Assembly (NCBI RefSeq): GCF_001544075.1
Contig: NZ_BCNT01000007.1
Coordinates: 1-64,000, forward strand
Length of the DNA stretch: 64,000 nucleotides
Direction: 5' to 3'
DNA from: Comamonas terrae
GTDB lineage: Bacteria > Pseudomonadota > Gammaproteobacteria > Burkholderiales > Burkholderiaceae_C
The translations under genes and the position numbers were made by a program. The notes beneath the pieces were generated by a model. That model made no database searches, had not been told where the DNA came from, and saw nothing but the letters and a program-made list of their open reading frames with translations. Shown here piece by piece: positions 56,930 to 64,000 of this stretch; the stretch's first letter is position 1; the number at the start of each line of letters is the position of its first letter.

Positions 56930-58594
56930 GTGCAAAAACAAAGCAGAAGAAACAACGGCTGGCGGTGGCTGGCCGCAATGGCCGCGGGTGTCTGGCTGGC
57001 GGGCTGCTCGCCGCAGGGCGCGGGCAAGGCCGGCACGCAGCAGGCAGGGGTGGCGCAGGGGGGAGAGCTGGTGTACCTGGAGCAGCAGGCGCATACCAGC
57101 CTGTATCCGCCCGCCGGAGGCTTCTATCCCAATGGCGGCGTGCTCAACCAGATCACGGACAAGCTGACCTACCAGGATCCGCAGACGCTGGAAATCCAGC
57201 CCTGGATCGCCGAGTCCTGGAGCATCAACGGCAATGCCACGGAATTCACCTTCAAGCTGCGTCCCGGGGTCAGCTTCTCGGACGGCACGCCGCTGGACGC
57301 CACCGCCGTGGCCCGCAATTTCGATACCTACGGCCTGGGCAACAAGGCCTTGAAGCTGCCGGTCTCGGAGGTCATCAACAACTATGAGCGCAGCGAAGTC
57401 CTGGACCCGCTGACGGTGAAGTTCTACTTCAGCAAGCCGTCGCCGGGCTTTCTGCAGGGCACGTCGGTCATCGGCTCGGGACTGGTGTCGCTGGCCACGC
57501 TGGCCCGGCCGTTCGAGGAACTGGGCGACGCCACGCGCATCATCGGCTCCGGCCCGTTTGTGGTAGCCAGCGAAACCCTGGGCAAGGAGCTGCTGCTCAA
57601 GGCCCGCGCCGACTACAACTGGGGCCCGGCCAGGCATGCGCACCAGGGCCGGGCGCGGCTGGACAGCATCCGCTTCGTGGTCACGCCCGAAGACAGCGTG
57701 CGCATCGGCGCCCTGCTGGCGGGCCAGGCCGGCCTGATCCGCCAGGTCCAGGCCTATGACGAAAAGCGCGTGCAGGACCAGGGCTTGCGGATCTACGCGC
57801 CGTCCACGCGCGGCGTGAACAACAGCATCGCTTTCCGCCCCGACAATCCGCTCGTGGCCGATCTGCGCGTGCGCAAGGCGCTGCTGCACGGCACGAACGC
57901 GGCCGAGGTGGTGCAGACCCTGTTCTCGGCCCACTATCCGCAGGCGACATCGGTGGTGGCCCGGTCGGCGGCCGGCTATGTGGACCTGTCGTCCGAGCTC
58001 AAATTCGATCCCGAGCTGTCCCGCCGCCTGCTGGACGAGGCCGGCTGGACCCTGGGGGCCGGCGGATTGCGCCAGAAGGACGGCCAGGAGCTGGTGCTGA
58101 CGGCCTACGAATCCCTGCCGCAGCCGCAGAACAAGGAAACGCTGCAGCTGGTGGCCCAGCAGTGGAGCAGGCTGGGCGTCAAGCTCAATGTGCTGGCCGG
58201 CGATGCGGGCAGCAGAACGCTGGACAGCCTGGATCCCGCCCGGACGCCGGTGGCGCCGAACATGGTGGGCCGCGCCGACCCGGACGTGATCAAGAGCAAC
58301 TACTACCCCACCAACCGCAATGTGCTGCTGCAAAAGGGCGGCGTCAGCCAGAAGGTCAACAGCTTCGTGGATGCCAGGCTCAACGGCCTGCTGGATGCGA
58401 TTGCCGCCGAGACCGACGCGGCCAGGCGCTTGCAGCTCACGGGGGACGTGCAGCGCTACCTGATCGAGCAGGCCTACGTGATTCCGATCTTCGAGGAGCC
58501 GCAGGCCTTCGCGGGCGCCCCCTGGGTCAGGGATGTGGGCTTCGAGGCCGTGGGCCGGCCCAGCTTCTACGCCACCTGGCTGGCCAAGCGATGA
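56930..58594 (+). CDS. Peptide-type ABC substrate-binding lipoprotein (KPN_01854-like)
   Basis: About 554 residues. A lipoprotein signal ends in VWLAGC. The body has the SBP_bac_5 pattern: NGGVLNQITDKLTYQDPQTLEIQPWIAESWSINGNATEFTFKLRPGVSFSDGTPLDATAV and LRVRKALLHGTNAAEVVQTLF. The layout of the following genes matches the cluster typified by KPN_01853-01858 of Klebsiella. There is no ATG; GTG at 56930 has GGGTGG at good distance and is preferred over GTG 56918. Ligand unknown, possibly a peptide-like organosulfur compound. Confidence 0.88.
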   Translation: MQKQSRRNNGWRWLAAMAAGVWLAGCSPQGAGKAGTQQAGVAQGGELVYLEQQAHTSLYPPAGGFYPNGGVLNQITDKLTYQDPQTLEIQPWIAESWSINGNATEFTFKLRPGVSFSDGTPLDATAVARNFDTYGLGNKALKLPVSEVINNYERSEVLDPLTVKFYFSKPSPGFLQGTSVIGSGLVSLATLARPFEELGDATRIIGSGPFVVASETLGKELLLKARADYNWGPARHAHQGRARLDSIRFVVTPEDSVRIGALLAGQAGLIRQVQAYDEKRVQDQGLRIYAPSTRGVNNSIAFRPDNPLVADLRVRKALLHGTNAAEVVQTLFSAHYPQATSVVARSAAGYVDLSSELKFDPELSRRLLDEAGWTLGAGGLRQKDGQELVLTAYESLPQPQNKETLQLVAQQWSRLGVKLNVLAGDAGSRTLDSLDPARTPVAPNMVGRADPDVIKSNYYPTNRNVLLQKGGVSQKVNSFVDARLNGLLDAIAAETDAARRLQLTGDVQRYLIEQAYVIPIFEEPQAFAGAPWVRDVGFEAVGRPSFYATWLAKR

Positions 58595-59529
58595 CTGCCT
58601 ATCTGTTGCGGCGCACCGGCCAGGCCCTGCTGGTGCTGTGGGCGGCCTTCTCGGCATCGTTCGTGCTGCTGCAGCTCATGCCCGGCGATGCGGTGCTGAT
58701 CAAGTTCCTCAACCCCGACCTGGGCCTGGGGCCGGAGCAGATCGCCGAGATCCAGGCGGCCTACGGCGCCGACCAGCCGGTCTGGCGCCAGTACCTGCAC
58801 ACGCTGGGGCAGTTCCTGTCCGGGCATTTCGGCTACTCGCTGCAGGCCGGCGTGCCGGTCAGCCAGGGCCTGGCCACCAATCTTCCGCCCACGCTGCGCC
58901 TGGCATCGATGGGGCTGGCGGCCGCGCTGCTGCTGGCCGTGGGGCTGGCGCTGCTGGCCAGCCTGGTGCGGTGGCGGCCCGTGCGCGCGCTGCTGCAGTC
59001 GCTGCCCCCGCTTTTCGCCTCGATTCCGGTGTTCTGGCTGGGCATCATGCTGATCCAGTGGGTGTCCTTTCGCCTGGGCTGGGTGCCGGTCATCAATCCG
59101 GGACCCTGGCAGGGGCTGATCCTGCCGACGCTGACGCTGGCCGTACCCATCTCCGCGCCGCTGGCGCAGATCCTGATGCGCAACCTGGACGCCGCGCTGG
59201 CCCAGCCCTATGTGGCCGTGGCGCGGGCCAAGGGCGCGTCGCAGCTGCACGTGCTGCTGCGGCATGCGGCGCGCAACGCGGTCCTGCCCGTGCTGACCAT
59301 GGGCGGGATGCTGTTCGGCGAGCTGCTGGCCGGCGCCGTGGTGACCGAGGCGGTCTTCGGCCTCAACGGCCTGGGCAGCCTGACCCAGCAGGCCGTGGGC
59401 AACCAGGATACGGCCGTGCTGCAGGCGGTGGTGATGGTGTCCGCCACGGCTTTTGTGACCATCAACCTGATCGTGGACCTGCTCTATCCCTGGCTGGATC
59501 CGCGGCTTGCCCATGCGGCGGGAAGCTGA
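58591..59529 (+). CDS. ABC transporter permease 1 (DppB type)
   Basis: 312 residues, six membrane helices, with the DppB/OppB N-terminus LLRRTGQALLVLWAAFSASFVLLQLMPGD and EAA-type loop YVAVARAKGASQLHVLLRHAARNAVLPVLTMGG. Start overlaps the binding-protein stop (ATGA). Confidence 0.92.
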   Translation: MTAYLLRRTGQALLVLWAAFSASFVLLQLMPGDAVLIKFLNPDLGLGPEQIAEIQAAYGADQPVWRQYLHTLGQFLSGHFGYSLQAGVPVSQGLATNLPPTLRLASMGLAAALLLAVGLALLASLVRWRPVRALLQSLPPLFASIPVFWLGIMLIQWVSFRLGWVPVINPGPWQGLILPTLTLAVPISAPLAQILMRNLDAALAQPYVAVARAKGASQLHVLLRHAARNAVLPVLTMGGMLFGELLAGAVVTEAVFGLNGLGSLTQQAVGNQDTAVLQAVVMVSATAFVTINLIVDLLYPWLDPRLAHAAGS

Positions 59530-59533
59530 AACC

Positions 59534-60472
59534 ATGAATGCACTGACGCAAAAGAAAGGGCTGGCGCTGCAGCTGCCGCCAGCCACCCCGTTGCCGCGGG
59601 CCGGGGTGCAGCCGCTTGCTGCGGCCCCGCAGGTTTGCAAAAAACCATGGCGGCTGCCATCCGTTCTGCGGCGTGTTGTTCGCATGCCGCCGGGGCTGTG
59701 GCTGGCCTGGGGCGTGCTGGTCCTGGTGCTGCTGTGGGCGCTGGTGCCGGGCTGGTTTGCCGGCCAGGATCCGCTGGCGGGCCTGGCCGGCCAGCAGCTG
59801 CGCGCCCCCGGCGCAGGCCATTGGCTGGGCACCGATGCGCTGGGCCGCGATGTCTGGGCCCGCGTGGTCCATGGCGCGGTGCACTCGTTGTCCGGGGCCC
59901 TGGTCGCCGTGGGCGTGGGCCTGTTCGGCGGCACCGCGCTGGGTCTGCTCGCAGGCGCGGCCGGAGGCCGCCTCGACGATGCGCTGATGCGCCTGGTGGA
60001 CGTGCTGCTGGCCGTACCTGCGCTGCTGCTGTCGCTGACCATCATCATCGTGCTGGGCTTCGGCACGGTGAACGCGGCCATTGCCGTGGGCGTGGCATCG
60101 GTGGCCGGCTTTGCCAGGCTGGTGCGTTCCGAAGTCGTGCGTGTGCGCCGCACGGAGTACGTGGAAGCGGCCTTCGGCAGCGGCGGGCGCTTCGGCGCCG
60201 TGCTGTGGCGCCATGTGCTGCCCAATTCGCTGACATCGGTGGTGGCGCTGGCGGCGCTGCAGTTCGGCACGGCCATCCTGGCCATTGCCACGCTGGGCTT
60301 CCTCGGCTACGGCGCACCGCCGCCCACTCCGGAATGGGGGCTGCTGATCGCGGAAGGGCGCAACTACCTGGCCACCGCCTGGTGGCTGACCACGGTGCCC
60401 GGGCTGGTGGTGGTGGCCGTGGTGCTGGCGGCCAACCGTATCGGCGTGGCGCTGACGGGGGCACCGTCATGA
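59534..60472 (+). CDS. ABC transporter permease 2 (DppC type)
   Basis: 312 residues. An unusual proline-rich 45-residue N-terminal tail precedes the DppC core GAGHWLGTDALGRDVWARVVHGAVHSL and EAA loop YVEAAFGSGGRFGAVLWRHVLPNSLTSVVALAAL. It pairs with permease 1. GGAA precedes ATG 59534; the upstream frame is a remnant of the permease 1 end. Confidence 0.92.
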   Translation: MNALTQKKGLALQLPPATPLPRAGVQPLAAAPQVCKKPWRLPSVLRRVVRMPPGLWLAWGVLVLVLLWALVPGWFAGQDPLAGLAGQQLRAPGAGHWLGTDALGRDVWARVVHGAVHSLSGALVAVGVGLFGGTALGLLAGAAGGRLDDALMRLVDVLLAVPALLLSLTIIIVLGFGTVNAAIAVGVASVAGFARLVRSEVVRVRRTEYVEAAFGSGGRFGAVLWRHVLPNSLTSVVALAALQFGTAILAIATLGFLGYGAPPPTPEWGLLIAEGRNYLATAWWLTTVPGLVVVAVVLAANRIGVALTGAPS

Positions 60473-62220
60473 GCGCCTGGCAGCAATGGCGGCAGCGCCT
60501 GCTGCGCGCGGCAGGGGCGGGTCCGGCTGCGTGCGCGTCCGCAGCGCCTGCGGGCGGCGCGGTGCTGGAGATCGACGATCTGCAGATCGCCTACCGCGAA
60601 GACGGCCGGCTGCGCCGCGTGGTGCACGGCGTCTCGCTGGCGGTGCATCCCGGCGAGGTGGTGGCTCTGGTGGGGGAATCGGGCTCCGGCAAATCGACCA
60701 CTTCGCAGGCGGCCATCGGCCTGCTGCCGGCCAACGGTCAGGTGGTGGGGGGCCGCATACGCCTGCTGGGCGAGGATGTGACCCATGCCGGCGAGTCGCA
60801 ATGGCGCGGCCTGCGCGGCCGCGTGGTGAGCCTGGTGCCGCAGGATCCGACGGCATCGCTGAACCCGGTGCGCACCATCGGCGCCCAGGTGGCCGAGGTG
60901 CTGCAGCTGCATGGCTGCAGGGACCGCGCAGCCATCGAGCGTCAGGTGGTGGAGCTGCTGCGCAAGGTGGGGCTGACGCGGCCCGAGCTGCGCGTGCGCC
61001 AGTATCCGCACGAGCTGTCGGGCGGCATGAAGCAGCGCGTGCTGATCGCCATGGCCGTGGCGCTGCGGCCGGCACTGATCATTGCCGACGAGCCCACGAG
61101 CGCGCTGGACGTGACGGTGCAGCGCCGCATCCTGGATCTGATCGACACGCTGCGGCGCGAGACCGGCACCGCCGTGCTGCTGGTCACGCACGACCTGGGC
61201 GTGGCCGCCGATCGGGCCCATCGCATCGTGGTGCTGCGCCAGGGGCAGGTACAGGAAGCCGGGGACACGCTGGAGGTGTTGCGCCAGCCGCAAAGCGCCT
61301 ATGCGCGCCAGCTGCTGGCCGATGCGCCGGCGCTGTCGGCGGCCCTGCCGCGGCCATTGCCGCAGGAGGCGGGAGAGCCCGACTGGGCCGTGCAGGTCCA
61401 GGGGCTGTGCCAGGAGTTCGTCGTGCCGGGCCAGCGGGCACCGTTCAAGGCCGTGGACGGCGTGGGCTTTCGGGTGCGGCGCGGCAGCACGCATGCCATC
61501 GTCGGCGAATCGGGCTCGGGCAAGACCACGACCATCCGGGCGCTGGCCGGCCTGCTGCGGCCCACGGGCGGCCGGATCCGCATCGCGGGCGAGGACGTGA
61601 CCGCGCTGCGTGGCGAGGCGCTGCGCCGGTTCCGCCGCAAGGTTCAGCTGGTCTATCAGAACCCCTTTGCCTCGCTGGACCCGCGCCAGACGGTCTTCGC
61701 GATTGTCGAGGAGCCGCTGCGCAACTTCGGTGCATTGCCGGCGGCCGAGCGCCGCCGGCGGGTGGAAGAGACCCTGGCCCGCGTGGGCCTGGCGCCCGAG
61801 CTGCAGCAACGCCGCCCGCATGCGCTGTCCGGCGGCCAGCGCCAGCGCGTGGCCATTGCGCGCGCCCTGGTGCTGCAGCCCGAGGTGCTGGTGCTGGACG
61901 AAGCCGTCTCGGCGCTGGACGTGACGGTGCAGGCCCAGATCCTGCGCCTGCTGGAAGAGCTGCAGCAGCAGCTGCGGCTGACCTATGTTTTCGTGACGCA
62001 CGACCTGTCGGTGGTGCGCCAGATCGCCCACACCGTCTCCGTGCTGCAGCACGGCCAGGTGGTGGAGGCGGGCACGGTGGAGCAGGTCTTCACCCAGCCC
62101 GAAAGCCATTACACCCGTGAACTGATTGCCGCCATCCCCGGCACAAGGAGTCTTGATTTTGTCCATCCCCCCAATTCCCCGGAAAAAACGCCTGGGCTTC
62201 TTCAGCCGCTTGCTGGATGA
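60469..62220 (+). CDS. Fused double ABC ATPase (DppD-DppF type)
   Basis: 583 residues with two complete ABC modules in one chain. The first has Walker A GESGSGKST, LSGGMKQR and ADEPTSALD; the second GESGSGKTT, LSGGQRQR and LDEAVSALD. In most Dpp/Opp systems these are two proteins. Each module ends with the oligopeptide-type C-terminal tail. ATGA overlap with permease 2. The last 62 nt overlap the next gene in another frame. Confidence 0.92.
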   Translation: MSAWQQWRQRLLRAAGAGPAACASAAPAGGAVLEIDDLQIAYREDGRLRRVVHGVSLAVHPGEVVALVGESGSGKSTTSQAAIGLLPANGQVVGGRIRLLGEDVTHAGESQWRGLRGRVVSLVPQDPTASLNPVRTIGAQVAEVLQLHGCRDRAAIERQVVELLRKVGLTRPELRVRQYPHELSGGMKQRVLIAMAVALRPALIIADEPTSALDVTVQRRILDLIDTLRRETGTAVLLVTHDLGVAADRAHRIVVLRQGQVQEAGDTLEVLRQPQSAYARQLLADAPALSAALPRPLPQEAGEPDWAVQVQGLCQEFVVPGQRAPFKAVDGVGFRVRRGSTHAIVGESGSGKTTTIRALAGLLRPTGGRIRIAGEDVTALRGEALRRFRRKVQLVYQNPFASLDPRQTVFAIVEEPLRNFGALPAAERRRRVEETLARVGLAPELQQRRPHALSGGQRQRVAIARALVLQPEVLVLDEAVSALDVTVQAQILRLLEELQQQLRLTYVFVTHDLSVVRQIAHTVSVLQHGQVVEAGTVEQVFTQPESHYTRELIAAIPGTRSLDFVHPPNSPEKTPGLLQPLAG

Positions 62221-63256
62221 TGCGCCTGCCGGCGAGCGCTATCGCCTGGTGACCGAACAGATCGCCCATGCCGAAGCCCTGGGCTTCGATTCCGCCTGGG
62301 TGGCGCAGCACCATTTCCACGAAAACGAGGGCGGCCTGCCGTCGCCCCTGGTGTTCCTGGCCCATGTGGCGCAGCGCACGCAGCGCATACGCCTGGGCAC
62401 CGGCGTGGTGACGCTGACCATGGAAAACGCCATCCGCGTGGCCGAGGACGCCGCCGTGCTCGACCTGCTGTCGGGCGGGCGGCTGGAAGTGGGGCTGGGC
62501 ACCGGCGGCACGGCGGAATCCTTCGAGGCCTTCGGCGTGGATGGCGGCGAGCGCGGCGCCGTATTCGGGCGCAATCTGCAGCGGCTGCGCGCGGCCTGGC
62601 GCGGCGAGGTGCTGCCGGGCGGCGTGCGCGTCTATCCCCAGGCGCCGCAGCTGCTGCAACGCCTGTGGCAGGCCACGTTCTCGGTGGAAGGGGCCAGGCG
62701 CGCCGGTGCGGCCGGCGAGGGGCTGATGCTCTCGCGCACGCAGCCGCGGCCGGACCAGGCGCCGGGACTTTCCCTTTCCGGGATCCAGAACCCCATCATC
62801 GACGCCTACCTGGCCGCGCTGCCGCTGGGCGCTGCGCCGCGCATCCTGGGGTCGCGTACGCTGTTCGTGGCCGACCGCCGCGAGGAAGCACTGCACTGGG
62901 CCGAAATCGGGCTGCGCCGCCTGGCCCTGCGCCACGCCGGCGCCTTGGCCGGCCCGTCCTCCGCGGGCCTGTTCGCGCGCGTCGATCCGCAGGCGCCGCT
63001 GGAGCAGCTGATCGCCGCCTATGACGTGCACCTGGGCACGCCCGGCGACGTGATCGCCTCGCTGCAGGCCGATACGGCACTGGCGCGCGCCACGGACCTG
63101 GTCTTTCAGGTGCATTCCATCGATCCGCCGCACCAGGCCATCCTGCGCTCGCTGGAGCTGACCGCCTCCGTGGTGGCGCCGGCCCTGGGCTGGGCCGGCC
63201 CGCCGGGCACCGCTTGCGCATCCACAGCCGCCGAACCCGCGCTGCACGCAGCCTGA
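62159..63256 (+). CDS. FMN-dependent luciferase-like monooxygenase (KPN_01858-like)
   Basis: 365 residues of the bacterial-luciferase-like fold: LGFFSRLLDDAPAGERYRLVTEQIAHAEALGFDSAWVAQHHF, TQRIRLGTGVVTL and DLLSGGRLEVGLGTG. Such enzymes oxidise carbon-sulfur or other bonds with reduced FMN from a partner reductase, which is not seen in the window. The start is a TTG at 62159, with AAGGAG 8 nt before it, inside the upstream gene. Earlier TTG codons lack this. It probably breaks down the imported compound. Confidence 0.87.
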   Translation: MSIPPIPRKKRLGFFSRLLDDAPAGERYRLVTEQIAHAEALGFDSAWVAQHHFHENEGGLPSPLVFLAHVAQRTQRIRLGTGVVTLTMENAIRVAEDAAVLDLLSGGRLEVGLGTGGTAESFEAFGVDGGERGAVFGRNLQRLRAAWRGEVLPGGVRVYPQAPQLLQRLWQATFSVEGARRAGAAGEGLMLSRTQPRPDQAPGLSLSGIQNPIIDAYLAALPLGAAPRILGSRTLFVADRREEALHWAEIGLRRLALRHAGALAGPSSAGLFARVDPQAPLEQLIAAYDVHLGTPGDVIASLQADTALARATDLVFQVHSIDPPHQAILRSLELTASVVAPALGWAGPPGTACASTAAEPALHAA

Positions 63257-63270
63257 GAAAAGGACACCCT

Positions 63271-64000
63271 ATGACCGAATTGCTGCAAGAGCCCCAGGCG
63301 CCTGCTGTATCCGGGCAGCCTGCCGATGTGATCGACCAGCTGGCCGGCATTGCCGCAGGCAGCTGGCTGGACGGCCTGCGCCGGGCGCGCCCTGAAACCC
63401 GTGCCCAGGCCCAGAAAACCCATCAAGCCCTGTTCTCGCCCGCGGCGCCGGCGGCCGGCCAGGTGGCGCCGGCCGAGCGCCATGCGGTGGCGGCCTTTGT
63501 GTCCGGCCTGCACCGGCAGCCGCATGCGGCGGACTTCCACCTGCGTGCGCTGCAGGCGCTGGCGCCGCAGTGGGCCGGGGCCGTGGCGCAGGCGGCAGAT
63601 GCCGGCCGGACCCGGGGCCCTTACGGCCGCTATCCCGCAGGCCCGCTGGCGATTGAAGACCAGGTGGGCCCCGAGTTCGCGCTGCCCGAGGCCCTGCAGG
63701 CCGTGCTGGGCACCCGCTTGGTAGCCGGCTTGCGGCATGCGCATTTCCTGGTCTTTCATCCGCGCGATGCGCAGCCCGGGCGGTTGCGCGCGCTGGAGGC
63801 TGCGGGCTGGACGGCCGACGATATCGTCGTGCTCTCTCAGCTGGTGGCTTTTCTGAGCTTCCAGCTGCGCGTGGTGGCCGGCCTGCAGGTGCTGGAGGCC
63901 GGCTGGGACAGCGATGCACCCGTGCCGCAGCGCAGCGCCTGCGCAAAGGCGGCGCCGGCGCAGGAGACCGCGGCGCCGGGCGCCGAGCCCGTGGTCTTCA
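63271..64000 (+). CDS. CMD-domain protein, Avi_7170-like (partial, runs past window end)
   Basis: At least 243 residues, open to the end. ATG follows AAGGACACCCT. Residues 15-55 (ADVIDQLAGIAAGSWLDGLR) and the region GAIEDQVG-like to SQLVAFLSFQLRVVAGLQVL match the carboxymuconolactone-decarboxylase/AhpD-like group found beside KPN_01858-type monooxygenases. The usual CxxC redox pair is absent in the visible part; the only cysteine is C224 in an Ala/Pro-rich linker. That linker suggests a second, perhaps peroxidase, domain follows. Confidence 0.75.
   Translation, partial: MTELLQEPQAPAVSGQPADVIDQLAGIAAGSWLDGLRRARPETRAQAQKTHQALFSPAAPAAGQVAPAERHAVAAFVSGLHRQPHAADFHLRALQALAPQWAGAVAQAADAGRTRGPYGRYPAGPLAIEDQVGPEFALPEALQAVLGTRLVAGLRHAHFLVFHPRDAQPGRLRALEAAGWTADDIVVLSQLVAFLSFQLRVVAGLQVLEAGWDSDAPVPQRSACAKAAPAQETAAPGAEPVVF

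Overview
The window is chromosomal DNA from a high-GC betaproteobacterium, most likely Comamonadaceae (Delftia, Comamonas or Acidovorax type). The grounds are the strong G/C third-position bias, the gene order ampD-pilR-pilS-PP0621-type-ccsA-like-ffh, a lysine/alanine-rich histone H1-like protein, an H-NS protein with the betaproteobacterial C-terminal motif, and dispersed intergenic hairpins of a kind common in this family. I see no rRNA, CRISPR array, insertion sequence, integrase or phage gene.

Region 1 (1-12.7 kb) is housekeeping. It holds a partial histone-like gene, nrdA-nrdB for class I ribonucleotide reductase (with two NrdR boxes 31 bp apart and a perfect DnaA box upstream), ampD, the PilS/PilR type IV pilus two-component system, a small zinc-ribbon-like protein, a CcsA/HemX-type membrane protein, ffh with a strong terminator, and an NlpC/P60 lipoprotein.

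Region 2 (12.9-17.3 kb) is a translationally coupled three-gene operon of unknown function: a 790-residue helical-repeat protein, a PcfJ-like protein and a DUF1266-like membrane-anchored protein.

Region 3 (17.4-26.3 kb) holds a persulfide-detoxification module (rhodanese-DUF2892 fusion, BigR-type repressor, ETHE1/Blh-type dioxygenase) with a double operator. It also holds miaB, fdhD and a molybdate system (modABC, divergent modE and a perfect dyad at modA).

Region 4 (26.3-44.2 kb) is mixed. It has a benzoylformate-decarboxylase-like gene with a Bug-type receptor, a LysR regulator and an aromatic-acid-type MFS transporter. Then follow two identical tRNA(CAT) genes, enoyl-CoA hydratase, an M61 aminopeptidase, dsbC, a UbiH-type monooxygenase, a MOSC protein, a YddG-type exporter, a GNAT protein, a chemoreceptor, an H-NS protein and ychF.

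Region 5 (44.2-64 kb) is the most unusual part and looks like a sulfur-scavenging island. It contains an osmC-metY-dioxygenase operon, divergent from a Tat-exported binding protein/permease/ATPase operon that ends in a membrane-anchored cytochrome c. Next come a VOC protein coupled to a CysB-like regulator, and VOC-metQ-metN-metI. Last is an oligopeptide-type ABC transporter with a fused double ATPase, a luciferase-like monooxygenase and a CMD-domain protein that runs off the end. The substrate of this island cannot be read from the sequence, but every module points to uptake and breakdown of organosulfur compounds.
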